From NCBI GenBank assembly GCA_013115135.1, contig JABANP010000324.1, positions 1 through 58,553 on the forward strand: a DNA stretch of 58,553 bases, read 5' to 3'. Position numbers and translations under genes: made by a program. Shown here in pieces: positions 1 through 10,789 of this stretch; the stretch's first letter is position 1, and the number at the start of each line of letters is the position of its first letter. A model generated the notes under the pieces. The model saw nothing but the letters and a program-made list of their open reading frames with translations. It searched no databases and was not told the DNA's origin. The DNA comes from Perkinsus olseni. Lineage: Eukaryota; Perkinsozoa; Perkinsida; Perkinsidae.

Positions 1-20
1 TTCGAGAATACGGCCGGCGC

Positions 21-72
21 ACCATTCAGAAGTGCGTTTTGTCAGTCACTGACCAACGCACTTCCGAATGGT
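21..72. repeat. Inverted repeat (hairpin)
   Basis: Arms at 21-38 and 55-72 are complementary at 17 of 18 positions. The loop between them carries a second small palindrome (GTCAGTCACTGAC). It lies just beyond the point where the aldo-keto reductase homology stops. No function is known. Confidence 0.8.
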
Positions 73-81
73 GACTGACCG

Positions 82-150
82 TCAGTTGTAGAGTGGATGA
101 CTGTTAATCAGTAAGTCATCAATTCGAATCCGGGCGCATCGACATCCGGC
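82..150 (+). other. tRNA-like sequence (possible tRNA-derived repeat or tRNA pseudogene)
   Basis: The stretch has a D-arm-like GTTGTAGAG, an Asn-type anticodon loop CTGTTAA near 104-110 and a B-box-like ATTCGAATCC at 122-131. The T stem and acceptor stem do not pair, so a working tRNA is unlikely. A diverged relative lies at 5,500-5,560, at the matching end of the second duplicated unit. A tRNA-derived short repeat or a tRNA relic carried along with the duplication would explain both. Confidence 0.3.
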
Positions 151-259
151 TCTCCACCTTCGCATAGTGGTATTTACGAAATTCGCATCAACTCATTTCC
201 GCGCTGCGACAGCCGAGCCGCATTGTAGTATTCATATAACCGTAACCTACATTTACTAC

Positions 260-1047
260 CTCATGCCGAAGCCTCTTCAGCGTGCACCAAGTCTCCACCA
301 GCTTCCCTCCGGCAGGGGTGTGTATCAGTACCAAATCCGCATAGTCCGTCTTCAACTTCACCAAGCTCTCTTCAACGCTCACTCGCGTCGCACGCTCGCC
401 GTGATTCAACTGATTAACCTGAGTAGCATCAAGCCACTACGGTATCGATAATGCCACCCATCAAGTATCCCTTTCGATCAAGCACTCCACCACACGGTGA
501 AAGCAAACTCCGCTCGACAAAATTCAGATAGTGGTTGCTCAACTAAAATGATTATTCCGATATTCCCCTCCATTCTGATTAAAGATGCGTCCCTGTGAGG
601 TGTGTTAATCCCCCGGTGAAACATATCGCGGCGTGCAGCACTTAACAGACAATTTCATATCACGATAGTCCCCGACACACAGCTCAGTTCCTGTCGACTC
701 CGCGGTGGTACCGCTCGTTCCATCCCTCATTCTCGCATACCACCACACACCTTTATCCCCAGCGGCACACCCTCCATGAACAGCAGGTACTAGTCAATGA
801 CTCTCTCACAGGTCTACTACGCCAGCGAGGCATACCCAGCCGCTACTACCTTAGTCACAATAAAAATATCTTCCCTAGGGACCCCAGACTCCACCACGCC
901 TTGCCCCACTTCCTCCTCGTTCTCGTACATCTGCGCGGTGTCGATCAATCTATATCCACACTGCAGAGCATATTTCACAGCCTCTCGGCATTCACCATCG
1001 TTCGCCAGCCACGTGCCGAGCCCGAAGGTCGGGATGCTGCCTCCTCC
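260..1047 (-). CDS. Aldo-keto reductase, N-terminal two-thirds (two exons; C-terminus missing)
   Basis: Recognised as the NAD(P)H-dependent aldo-keto reductase superfamily, which reduces aldehydes and ketones in the cytosol. Exon A (1047-850) reads [13 protein letters not shown], then [19 protein letters not shown], then IFIVTK. Exon B (409-260) continues with [16 protein letters not shown] and LVLIHTP. The family's catalytic Asp, Tyr, Lys and His are all visible (IDTAQMY, VTK, LIHTP). The splice from AAG/GTAGTA to TCAG keeps phase 0 and rebuilds the family sequence exactly. Exon B ends at GAG/GTAGTAAAT. I see no exon for the C-terminal strands and helices that should follow, so the gene is probably truncated here or continues outside the window. 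Nothing upstream of 1047 is convincing as a start. A second, dead copy is at 5.7-7.8 kb. Confidence 0.75.
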
Positions 1048-1264
1048 CTTGGAAGAAGCCAATAGTTGTCTGGAGTTACTCCAGAGACTGCGGGGTGTCT
1101 GGCGAGGATGGCATTCTTGAACTACTCCAATACTGAGGAACCGAAGCCCTTGATCCCTCCTTTCAATCCCCCTCAGCCAAAAAGGATTTTCTGATTGCCA
1201 TCGGCGTCGGATTTGCACTTATATGTTGCATCTGGAATACAACAGCACCATCAAGCCGCTTGAT

Positions 1265-1498
1265 TCAAGCGCCAGAACCTAGCAACTTTGAGACAGCAGA
1301 GAGTACTAATGAGTTGCAGTGGTGGTAGTAGAAGTAGTGGTAGTAGCATTTGTGATAAGCAGCAAGAGAGCAAGCTGAACAAGTACATGCAGGTATGGTA
1401 GCATTCAGGCAAAGTTCGCATCCACAGCACTTGACATGATATCTATCATCGACACCCCATTGCTGATAAACGGGACAATTCCTTTCCTCGCCAGACAA
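1265..1498 (-). pseudogene. Cys-rich exon, diverged copy of the 7,977-8,334 exon
   Basis: The frame carries PVYQQWGVDDRYHVKCCGC and NATIPACTC, nearly identical to the second exon of the papain-like fragment at 7,977-8,606. The Ser/Thr-rich end differs: it is His/Tyr-rich here because of an in-frame microsatellite. The homologous sequence can be followed upstream to about 1,770 and then stops, so the protease-domain exon is absent. I call it a truncated duplicate. The function of the Cys-rich segment is unknown. Confidence 0.5.
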
Positions 1499-1595
1499 AG
1501 AGGAGGAGGAGGGGTGTGAGATCGGAGGGCAATCACACTCATCTCCTCCGCTTGATAAATTCTGGTTTCCAATTTGCCAGTGTCGCTGATGCTTC

Positions 1596-1622
1596 CATCA
1601 TCATCATCATCATCATCATCAT
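1596..1622 (+). repeat. (CAT)n microsatellite
   Basis: About nine CAT trinucleotides in a row, present in copy 1 of the duplicated unit and absent from copy 2 near 8,260. Confidence 0.9.
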
Positions 1623-1638
1623 CCCAGCTGCTGAGATG

Positions 1639-1691
1639 ATGATATCGCGGTGCCTACTGAGTCTCAGCAGGCACCACCACCGCGATATCAT
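1639..1691. repeat. Perfect-arm hairpin
   Basis: Arms ATGATATCGCGGTG (1639-1652) and CACCGCGATATCAT (1678-1691) are perfectly complementary. The sequence between them also folds back on itself (GTGCCT with AGGCAC, CTGAG with CTCAG). The corresponding spot in copy 2 lacks the hairpin, so it arose after the duplication. Confidence 0.85.
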
Positions 1692-2370
1692 AATGATACC
1701 GCTCAATATCAGGATGATATTTACATCCACCTTGGTGTCGACAAACCTCAGAATAAAAACACTAGAATCGGGGAGAATTATTACGAACCAAAACTTAGAA
1801 GACTATCAAAGGAGATATATACAGGTGGGTCCCACTCAGTGGGAAGTTCCCACGACACGCTACGAAAATCAGTGATCCGCGTAGCGAAGTCATGGCTGAA
1901 GCGAAGAATTGCAGCGTCGTTCAAATATGAATATCCACCCGTCACACGCGTCATAAGGCCACCCAATGACGCTGGAAAAAGTTTCCGCTCAAGGCTGCTT
2001 ACGAACTTTCACGCAGAGCCTCTTCTCACGTAGCAGCTTCCACGAGAGAGAGTTCTCAGGCGTGATACGGCCTGTATCGATGAAATACAGGTTGCTGATG
2101 TATCCAGCCTATGCTGAGACTACTCGACGAGTCACCCCGCTCAGCGGGGTTTCAGCTCAAATAATCCAGAGTTCGCTCACAGCACAGCATTCAATTCTGA
2201 GCATTGACGAACACTACTATTCACACAAGACGTCGAAGAGTGATAAAGCATATTATCAACGGGAGACCCTGATAGGAGGGACTGGTGCAGAGTCCGGGTG
2301 GATGAGTCATAAAAAATTTTCCATAGCCCTATATAACTGTATGAGCCGAGCTTCACTAAAGAAAGTAACA

Positions 2371-3471
2371 TCATTTCACCTTCGCAACACCAATGCGAGA
2401 TTTATCCCAATCGTACAGATAGTAGTTGCCAATGAGTGTGGGCAATCCCAGAAGCAACATTTCAGCGAACTTGATAGCCAGGATGCAAGAGGACCCCGAT
2501 ACCTTGATCACGTAGCTGGCTGGCGGTATCTCGAGTGGAACCTTCTTGGGGAGCAGGGAGTCTTCTTTCATGAAAAAGGTTATCGAGGGTAAGTTCTCAA
2601 TGTCTCCACAGTGGAGCCCGTAGAGACCACCGTCCTCCGTGATAGTTACAGACCTCTTGCCCGCAGTCCGAAGCAACTGGAGAACTGGCATTTTCAACTT
2701 ATCGGGCATCTCGATGATATTTGTTCCCGTGTCTAGGTACCCTGCTTGTGAAACTTTGATACGGTTCTTAGAGGCATCACCGATGCCCAAGTCCGTAACC
2801 ATAATAGACTGCTCCTCCTTGTTCACAACTTTCACATATTTCAGAAGGCCGGTGTATTTGCCCTTGTCTTCGCCACCCAGTATGAGCTCACCGCTGGGGT
2901 CCTTTCCAGCTTTGAGGTACACCGAAAAGACACTTTTTTCAATAAGCCGTTGACTCTTGGGCTTTGCCAGCAGCTGATAGATGAGAGGGACATTGGGCTT
3001 GGATTTAGCGCTAGACGGCGACAGTCCGAGAGCGCCCCAAGGGCTTTCGTTACAGCCAACAACCAGCCCAAAATCGATGCCGCCCGCACTTGCGGTGCCG
3101 AAGTCGATTGTCCCGGAATGTTGGAGGACCGTCACTTCCGACCCATCGAAGAACTCGTACGTCTTGGTGGGGCCTTTGTGACACGACGAAGAAGGACAAT
3201 CATAACACTTGTACTTGAGCTCTGCGCAGCCTCCTGGATGAGTCCTCTCGTACCATTGCTTCTCTACGAAAAAGGTGTACGGACTTCCGGTGTCCACCAG
3301 GACGGTGATGTCTTGACCGTCGACCTTGAGGTCAGCCATGACTTGAGTCAAGGTCGCACTGGCTTTAGTCTTCTGTGGGGATATTTTCATCCTAACAAGC
3401 TTCTCTCCACAAGACCCGATTAGAAGGGCGAGGAAGCCAAAGACAACAGAAGGCTTAGGGTTGAGAATCAT
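2371..3471 (-). CDS. Secreted pepsin-like aspartic protease (family A01), intact
   Basis: A single 366-codon frame without introns. The start is followed by a signal peptide (VVFGFLALLIGSCG, residues 9-22). The two catalytic aspartates of the pepsin fold are present: VDTGS with Asp60 and LDTGT with Asp247. Between them lie a Cys-rich stretch (CYDCPSSSC, residues 89-97) and the typical ELILGGED turn. The protein ends in LIGNYYLYDWDKSRIGVAK, the usual A01 closing strand. Length is close to the family norm without a long propeptide, so it is probably secreted or sent to a vacuole. Two broken relatives lie at 46.2-47.8 kb, which suggests an expanded family. The substrate is unknown. Confidence 0.9.
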   Translation of the reverse strand: MILNPKPSVVFGFLALLIGSCGEKLVRMKISPQKTKASATLTQVMADLKVDGQDITVLVDTGSPYTFFVEKQWYERTHPGGCAELKYKCYDCPSSSCHKGPTKTYEFFDGSEVTVLQHSGTIDFGTASAGGIDFGLVVGCNESPWGALGLSPSSAKSKPNVPLIYQLLAKPKSQRLIEKSVFSVYLKAGKDPSGELILGGEDKGKYTGLLKYVKVVNKEEQSIMVTDLGIGDASKNRIKVSQAGYLDTGTNIIEMPDKLKMPVLQLLRTAGKRSVTITEDGGLYGLHCGDIENLPSITFFMKEDSLLPKKVPLEIPPASYVIKVSGSSCILAIKFAEMLLLGLPTLIGNYYLYDWDKSRIGVAKVK

Positions 3472-3479
3472 AGATGGGT

Positions 3480-5490
3480 GGGAAAGACGAGCCTACTATT
3501 GGATAGGGGTCCACAGGGCCCTCGTAGCCGCTAGGCTTAGAACACGCGCAAACGGAGTCAGGGAAAGCCAGGGGAAAAATTAGAAGATTCCTCGCAGGAA
3601 TGCACGCGGCCCGCGTGTCGCGGGCGTAGTGACGAACAATCTGCGAGGGGGTCGCCCACCTGATAATCAGGCCCTGATCAGTTTAAGGCGAGCATGAGTC
3701 CGGTTCGCTGGTTCTTCAGGGGATTCACACTTCAAATTTTAGAGTATTGTTGCTAATGGAGTCCAGAAACAGATGAGCTAATGGGGCAGTAGAAGTGTAT
3801 ATCAGCTAAACAGGGAAGCGTGAGTACGCTATCGTACCGGCGGTGTGCGTATCAGTAATTCCTCTGTGACGGCTTTCTCCTCCGGAACAGCAAGCTGCTG
3901 TCAGCAACTGCCTCCTGTAGACAACGCCTGCCTTTTTTCCGCAGTTCCTTTTGGTGAGAGTGTGAGTACATGCAGAGAGTCATTTATTGAACTTCCATCC
4001 TTTCATCTGGCGCTGGGATAGATCAGCCATCCCTTCTTCAGAAGAAATTCCGCTGTTATAGCTGAATTAGCCATCAAGTGGCGACTTCTGGGAGGAGGCA
4101 CCCGAGGAAAGACTTTCATTTCTAAGGACCCCCCTGGCATATCAATGATAGGGACGGTGGTACAAGCGTCCCGCACGAGGGAGATATCCACCTAAGCACT
4201 GGCTTGACTGACCGAATAGGAACTTCCTCGAGTATAGTTCCTACTTCGAATCAATTGTGCAGCTAGCTACAGCGTAGAGCACGTCGCCTGCCGCAGGTGC
4301 AAGTACGTATACACTGCAGCGATAACAAAGCGATGCCTATACGCTATCTAGCAGCTACCACCCCGGGTGGACCCCACGCCCGAGACTACTTGCTGTTGGA
4401 CTATCATCGCCTCAGGGGCGAGTCGCCCCGGGCGACGTCTGTACTACTACTGCATACAGTAGTCTCAGATAGCCATAGAACATCATCCTGCGTCTTGCAC
4501 TTACGTGCACGAGTGTGCGTTCAAGGCTAGAACTCCTAGGCTACAAGTTACGTCAGACTAGAGCACGCTATAAACGCTTACGATCTAGCAACTTCTTTCA
4601 AGTCTGGTCTGATCTCTTTCGGGTTACCTTACTTTGAGCCCCGACCCAAATAGCCATGCCGTGCTGAGTTGCAGGACACATAGTACATAGTCTTCGAACT
4701 ATGATATCTGCCATCATCTACGTCGCACCCAGGGTTGTTTCACAGAAAGCTTCCCCATCGTGTCCGGAAGCGCTGCACTACAAGCGCATCTCTGTGGCAA
4801 CTGGTGTCTCAACCGGCGACCGACTCCCCCGCCGTTACTGGCCTTCAGGTCGGGTCTGGGCGGCTCTGAAACGGCTGCCTGTGGCATCGTCCGAGTAGCT
4901 CGGACCGAGTTGATGAGACTGAAATCAAAGTGTTGCGATGAGTTCCATGCTAAGTATTATTCCTTATACGAACCGTTCTTGCGTTTCCGCTATCAGGATC
5001 TGACGTGGCGACACCTTCTGACGAGCTCCGAGCGGCAAGAAACCAACTCAGTCAGTCCAAGCGTGCACTCGATTACACTCGGGCGAAGTTGAAAAGCAGC
5101 ATCAAAGACATCTGTTGTTTTCGATGCTGCTTTTCAATCGGTGTTGTCTAACAACACCGTCGACACCAACGAGATCATTAAGCTGTTTGAGGATGAATAA
5201 CTGAGCCTCACCAAATACATCGAGGAGCTCGAGTCCCGCGTCACTGAACTCGAGCTCTCCATGATGGTCCATCCTTGATGGATAGTCCACCGACAACGCG
5301 CGTTCACAGCTCATTAGACAGGATTCCTATCATAGGAAGGCCAGTCGAGAGCTACCCTTCCAAGTTGGAAGGAGATTTTGGAACTTCTAACAGAGAAGCA
5401 GAACAAGCGTGCTCTCCTTCTTCATGCCCACCAGCGAGCATGAGCAAGATATTCTATGGTCGTGTCAGCGGACTTCTGACACGCCATTAA
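3480..5490. other. Intergenic region without a recognisable gene
   Basis: Frames here are short and their products resemble nothing I know. It contains several perfect inverted repeats, listed separately for 5,089-5,159. I see no RNA gene. Confidence 0.6.
5089..5159. repeat. Two consecutive perfect hairpins
   Basis: Hairpin one has 15-bp arms, TTGAAAAGCAGCATC (5089-5103) and its exact complement (5123-5137). Hairpin two has 9-bp arms, CGGTGTTGT (5139-5147) and ACAACACCG (5151-5159). They are two bases apart. Confidence 0.9.
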
Positions 5491-5499
5491 GAAAGTGAG

Positions 5500-5565
5500 T
5501 GGTAGAGCCGCCGACGGTAAATCAGCAAGTCCTCAATTCAACTCGGGGTGCATCGACACCCTTTC
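5500..5565 (+). other. tRNA-like sequence, second copy
   Basis: The stretch GGTAGAGCCGCCGAC followed by GGTAAATCAGC and a degenerate B box (AATTCAACTC) matches the tRNA-like sequence near 82-150 in position and layout. Base 33 of the putative anticodon loop is G rather than T, so it is not a functional tRNA. Confidence 0.25.
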
Positions 5566-6125
5566 TCCACCGCCGGATTCTGCCGTTCACGAACTTCGCA
5601 TCAAATCACTTTCGCGGTGCGAAGGCCGAAGCGCATTATCGTACTCACACAACCGTAACCTTTATTCACTACCTCATGCCGAAGCCTTCAGCGTGCACCA
5701 GCTCTCCACCAGCTTCCCTCCGGCAGGGGTGTGAATCAGTATCAAATCCCCATAAACGTCTCCAACTTGGCCAAGCGCTCTTCAACGCTCGCTCTCGTCG
5801 CACGCTCGCCGTGATTCAATTGATTAACCTGAGTAGCATCAAGCCACTATGGTATCGATAATGCCACCCATCAAGTATCCCTTCCGATCAAGCACTCCGC
5901 CTCACGATGAAAGCAAACTCCGTCCGAGAAAATTCAGATAGTGGTTGGTCAACTAAAATGATTATTCCAATATTCCCCTCCAATCTAATCGAAGGTGCGT
6001 CCCTGGACGTTACGTTACTCCCGGAGAATAGCGTAGAGGGAGTCCGCCCAAATATATCGCTGAGTCACATCGCGGCATGAATTACTGAAGAGATAAATTT
6101 ATTCCACGACAAGCGCCGACACACA

Positions 6126-7337
6126 CAGTGTGAGTCGGGAGTGAGGTTTGGCTGGGGGCTGAGCGCTGCCAGCGTCGCCAAGTTTGATAGTCCAGCGGTC
6201 ATTGATGAGAGGGGATCTGCGTATTCCAAATCATGAAAGTTGAACGAGGAATTTGCATAATTAGCTCAGAGTTAATATTCGTAGTAGTTTTCACTATCCC
6301 GTCTTTCTGTACTAATGCCAAATGGAATCGATCCTCGCAATGAGAACAATGGACTCCACTGGATGGAGGCGGGCCGAGAAAATGGATTGAGGACATCCTA
6401 TATCCGATCAAGGCTATACGTAACGTATAATACGTTACTATCCGCCTAACGATCATGATGAGTGGGTCCGACTCATCATGATCGTTACTAACGATCTAGT
6501 GGGATATCCGCCTAGCGATTCGTTAGGCGGATATCCCACTCAGTGGGAGGTTCTGACAATGGTTCAATGCCCATATATGCAGGAGTGTACGTTCTGGCCC
6601 GAGGTACAGAAGTATGTAGAGGCCCAACAGAGAGGCCCACAACAACAACACAGCAAGCTAGCCCTGCGGTAGTGATTTCCGCCGACTTCCTCGAGAGGAT
6701 GTACTCCAAATCCTTCAGCGACCTAGCACTCATTGTGCGCCTTCGTTTACGTGTGCTGCGGAATCACACTGAAAATGGACTAAGCGATGTTTCTGTCGCC
6801 AGAGGCCATCTTACGGATATCCTAAAAGATCGGATACGAGGCTTCTCAGGACGTTATGATGGGAGGATTTTGAAGGACGCGGATCAGCATCTTCTACATT
6901 ATTCCCCCTGCAAGAAATGAGGTGATCTTGAAGGCACATCCAAGGAGCCTCCAGGTTCGGAGGGCAGTTATCAATACAAGCATGAAATGATGACCTATGA
7001 TTTTGCAAGATTGCAAGACATTGGTCATTGGTCATTACTTACACAGCTTTCTCATTGCTCAATGTGAGAACAAAACTATCGCATACCAGCAGATCCATAA
7101 TAGCAACTGGTCCCCGGCGTTCCATGCAACATCGGAGGAGGTGTTCCATGCAATATTCGATCCCGAGGATCGGTTCGTGCGTCAACTGTATAAAAATGTT
7201 CGCAGGACTGAAGATGTACAGCTAAAATCGAAGGATACAAAGCGTCAGCACAGCACACAGGTAGTACGTCGGTCTCGGTGTCATATACACTGTAAAAATA
7301 TCGAACATCGAATATCAGTTCTCCGTGTGTCACACTG
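6126..7337. mobile_element. 1.2-kb insertion in the pseudogene intron with short terminal inverted repeats
   Basis: Copy 1 of the duplicated unit reads straight through (GACACACAGCTCAGTTCC near 676). Copy 2 is split between CACACAG and GCTCGGTTCC by about 1.2 kb. The insert starts CAGTGTGA (6126-6133) and ends TCACACTG (7330-7337), an 8-bp terminal inverted repeat. No clear target-site duplication and no transposase frame are visible. Three strong hairpins lie inside. It could be a non-autonomous DNA transposon, or copy 1 could have lost the segment. Confidence 0.45.
6420..6540. repeat. Cluster of three perfect hairpins
   Basis: Hairpin 1 has 8-bp arms 6420-6427 and 6431-6438. Hairpin 2 has 17-bp arms 6447-6463 and 6471-6487. 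Hairpin 3 has 17-bp arms 6498-6514 and 6524-6540. All arms are perfect. The phrases TCCGCCTAACG and TCCGCCTAGCG recur between hairpins, so they may derive from each other. Confidence 0.95.
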
Positions 7338-7976
7338 AGAGTTGCTCGGTTCCTGTCGACTCCGCGGTGGTACCACTCAATCCATCCCTGCTTCTCGCAT
7401 GCCTTCGCGCCTCCACCCGTCGAGTTTCCTCTCTCCCCCAGCGGTGCAGCCTACGTGAACAGCAGGTGCTAGTCAATAACTCTCGCAGGTCCACTACACC
7501 AGTGAGACATACCATCCCCGCCGCTATTACCTTGGTAACAATCAAAGTATCTTCCCTTGGGACCCCAGACTCCGCCACGCCTTGCCCCACTTCCTCCTCA
7601 TTCCCATACATCTGCGCTAAGGCGATCAATCTATGTCCACACTGCAGAGCATATTTCGCAGCCTCGCCGCGAGGCCGCGAGGCCCTCGCGACATTCACCG
7701 TCGTTCGCCGCCCATTTGCCGAGCCCGAAGGTCGGGATGTTTCCTCCCCCCTTGAAAGAAGCCAACTCTAGAGACTGTGGGGTGTCTGGCGACGATGAAC
7801 ATTTTTGAACTATTTCAAAGCTGATGGATCGAACCCAGGGACCCTTCTTCTGCTTCCAATCTCTCTCAGACAAAAAAGATTTTCCGATTGCCATCTGCAT
7901 CGATTTACACATCTGCAACACGAGACCATCAAGCGCCAGAATCTAGCAACCTTTCGAGACAGCAGAGAGTATGATA

Positions 7977-8606
7977 CTAATTAGTTGCAGTGGCACGAGT
8001 ACTAGTAGCGGTAGTAGTCGTGGTAGTAACAGCGGTGGCAGCGGTAGTCGAGGAGCAAGCAAAACAAGTACATGCAGGTATGGTAGCATTGACGCAAAGT
8101 TCGCACCCACAACATTTAACATGATATCTATCATCAACACCCCATTGCTGATAAACGGGAAAATTCCTCCTATCGCCAGACAAAGAGGAGGAGCGTGAGA
8201 TCGAAGGTCCATCAAAATCATCTTTCCCGCTCGATAAATTCCGATTGTTAATCTTTTCTGATGCACTCATTATCATCCTAGCAGGTACCACCGCTTGGGC
8301 GATATCATCCACGCTGGTGTCCACGAAGTCAAACCTCAAAAACAAAAAAAATGATACTCCAATAAAGGAAAAATGATTTTCAAACACTTACGAGCATACC
8401 CCATAGCCCGCATGCCCCCATCCAGTACCGCTGTTATCCATAAAAACAAATATACCGCCACCCGGAACGCTCTCATCCAATTCAAATCCGATGATTACGA
8501 AAGCATGAGACCCTTGCACCCTCAGTCTTTGTTGCTCCTGCTCGGTCAACTGAGAATGAGGAGAGACGACGACCGAACTCTGCTGTACATGAGGGATGCT
8601 ATACAT
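7977..8606 (-). CDS. Papain-like (C1) cysteine protease, C-terminal fragment with Cys-rich and Thr-rich tail
   Basis: Exon 1 (about 8606-8392) carries GSHAFVIIGF and DNSGTGWGHAGYG. These match the catalytic His block and the catalytic Asn block of papain-type proteases (usual forms HAV.IVGYG and KNSWGT.WGE.GY). The intron 8335-8391 (57 bp, CTC/GTAAGT to GAG) joins phase 2 to a second exon (8334-7977) that reads FDFVDTSVDDIAQ. It then gives the Cys-rich CCGCELCVNATIPACTC and a Thr-rich end. No exon for the catalytic Cys half is visible upstream, so this is a fragment or the 3' part of a broken gene. The Trp of the usual NSWG is missing (NSG). A diverged copy of exon 2 only is at 1,265-1,498. 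Confidence 0.55.
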
Positions 8607-8609
8607 GGA

Positions 8610-9490
8610 GCCATGATCAGCATATGCTCATTTTCAAAACGGCCAAAGTTAATTACCCTCATTTTCATTTCAATTTCACGTATTACATATTAAACTTTCG
8701 CCAGCTAAGAGAGACAGCGTGAAGGAGTTTCCCTGCCGTTACAATCCATGCTCTTACAATTTGCGTGCAGATATACTTGTATTTATATACCACATTTTGC
8801 GGTACTTATCCGTATTTTTCACATTCTCTTGGGTATATACTAAACCCCCATACAAAATATTAAATTCTCTCATTCAGTTTCTTCCTACTACTAGAGAGCC
8901 ACATACACATAGCATCGGAGAAAAATGCAAGAAAGCTATATTCTTCTCCCTTGTGGAGGGGTCTACTGTTATTCTTTATTTACTAAGAAAAGAGGTCAGG
9001 ACAATATTCATTACGTTCTTGTTGCTTTGAGTTGCTCTATCCTTCACGCCATAGTATGCCCCTCTTCGCCTATCATTAATATGTTTTCGTACTCCCACCG
9101 CTACAGCACACGTCGTTTGAAGAAGCACTCGTCTTATGAGTAACGATAAACCAGCTGCCGGGTAACTCCCGTACGCCCAAGCCTTCAACGGAAGTATCGT
9201 CAGCGACGTTCTCGCATCAGCACTGTCGCCATCGACCGTCCGATAGTAGGCTCCTGAAAAAGGTGGCAATCATGAGTATCATAATAACAGAATGAGAAAA
9301 CAGTAATGACGCTAGAGGGCAATTTAAACGAAGAAGCATCACCCCAAAAGATATCAAGCGGTTAGTAACAATAGAAAATCCCGCGGTAGCGTCTGCCCAT
9401 TCACTCAGCACTGGCAAGAAAGAGCCACCGAACGACTTTTTATAAAGCCGAATACAATCAAATAGCAACCGTTGATGTCGGGAACCGAGT
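8610..9490. other. Gap with one hydrophobic reading frame
   Basis: AT-richer than its surroundings. The minus-strand frame 9468-9217 has a strongly hydrophobic stretch (about residues 44-74) like a membrane segment, but no homology and no clear splice sites that would join it to the 9,496-10,621 gene. Nothing else is supported. Confidence 0.35.
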
Positions 9491-9495
9491 AGCCG

Positions 9496-10621
9496 TCAAA
9501 GAAGGACTTCGCAGCGTTCCGGCAGAAGCTTCTCAGGGAATATTGAATGCTCACCTTCTGCTAGGGCCTCCCCAAAGCACGATCCATTTATCTTCTCAAG
9601 ATTTTTCTTCGGCCACGCTGGCAAGAAAAAGTCCTCTTCCTTCAACGCTCTATCGCTGTTTCTATCATCGTCATCTTTTCCGGTTACTCTACCCCTCTGA
9701 ACATCTCCACACAGTTGTTCTCGGGCAAGTACGATATTCCGGACATAGCTCTCGGCCACGGTATAGAGTGCCAACCTCACACACTGATTCCTGAGCTCGG
9801 GTGGGTTGATGGTGACACGCAGTGATGGCAGTGGTGACACGTCGACATCAGATAATGAGGAGGAGGTCGCTCTGTCGTACACTTGACCCGGTATACTGTA
9901 TCTGGAAAGAACCGGGAAATTAAAGTCCCAGAATCACCATCGGGGGCACCCGACTTTAACCCATTTCGGCGAAATTTTCCTTTCGGATTTGTCGGGTGGC
10001 ATCAGACTCAACACACAGGAAGAGGTGCGCTTTTCCATGCATTTCATAATAGCCGCGTCTCGTCCAAAGCACATCATGAGTTACAAAGAGTTACAATTCA
10101 CGGACAATTCTCTATCGTACAGCACTCTTCGTTTCCCCCACCTATTCCCAATACTTCAGCTCAGAACCCGGTCGCAGCAGTACGCCAGATCCTCACCTGG
10201 TAGCAGAGAAAGAGCCTATCAGCCTCGGAGACCTCCTTCCCCTATTGTACTCCTCTCTCTCCTCCTTATCAGATTGTCTACTGGTATTAGGCAGAGAACA
10301 TGTCATGAATTTAGCTGCGCATACAGGGGCGCTCAACTCTGTCATCAACACCAAGCCGTCAGCGAACTCAGCAACATCAGGCTTCTCACTCAACATAAAG
10401 CTCTCAGCAATCCTATACTCTATCTTACCAAACGTCTTGTATGCCAGAGTGAAGATGAGGATTGCTCTCCTCACACTCCGCCACAGCATCGGCAGCACCG
10501 ACAAGACAAACGAGGGTTGTCTACCCATGCACTTACTATCACCACCACCCATGAGACGACGATGACCAAAACCATCTTCTGGAATCATGCTTGTAGCAGT
10601 AACGAATGAGCACGCGATCAT
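9496..10621 (-). CDS. Unknown two-exon gene, about 276 residues
   Basis: Proposed as exon 10621-10197 joined to exon 9901-9496. The donor is CCAG/GTGAGG and the acceptor TTTCCAG. Phase 2 carries across exactly, giving ATRYSIPGQVYDRAT at the join. The N-terminal part has a hydrophobic stretch (SFVLSVLPMLW, then RAILIFTLAY) that may be a membrane anchor, followed by a mostly polar region. The second exon is rich in charged residues (KDDDDRNSDRALKEED). I recognise no family. It is the last of four same-strand genes. Its start at 10621 is the first Met after a region with no frame. Further exons downstream cannot be excluded. Confidence 0.5.
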
Positions 10622-10789
10622 CGCCGATAGCTACGGAAAATGATATAATTCAAATTATTCGGCAAGTTTTGTCTCAGCAAACATCTCCCGAAGATTCGAT
10701 CAACCTTTCTGCCACCGGGCGAGATCCTCTCATTACACTCACCAGAACCTCAACGTAAACTCATAACGCTCAAGCTCTACCATACGGAT

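Larger units (their letters stand above)
5670..7765 (-). pseudogene. Aldo-keto reductase pseudogene (second copy of the 260-1047 gene)
   Basis: It has the same two-exon layout as copy 1: the exon A equivalent is about 7,765-7,525 and the exon B equivalent about 5,819-5,690. Damage is visible. The catalytic Asp is lost (copy 1 IDTAQMY, here IALAQMY). The intron acceptor AG before NHGERAT is changed to AA. Exon B runs into a stop shortly after VEERLAKLE because of a frame change, and the LIHTP part is in another frame. A 1.2-kb insertion sits in the intron. A second helix also carries a short internal expansion (CGEAAR region). It is a relic, useful as a neutral comparison for copy 1. Confidence 0.8.

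Noticed and set aside
82..150. Functional tRNA-Asn
   Set aside because: Acceptor and T stems do not pair, and the second copy has a non-T at position 33.
817..1120. Plus-strand protein frames at 797-1,120 and 7,325-7,808
   Set aside because: They are antisense shadows of the aldo-keto reductase exons, and their products differ between copies more than the minus frame does.
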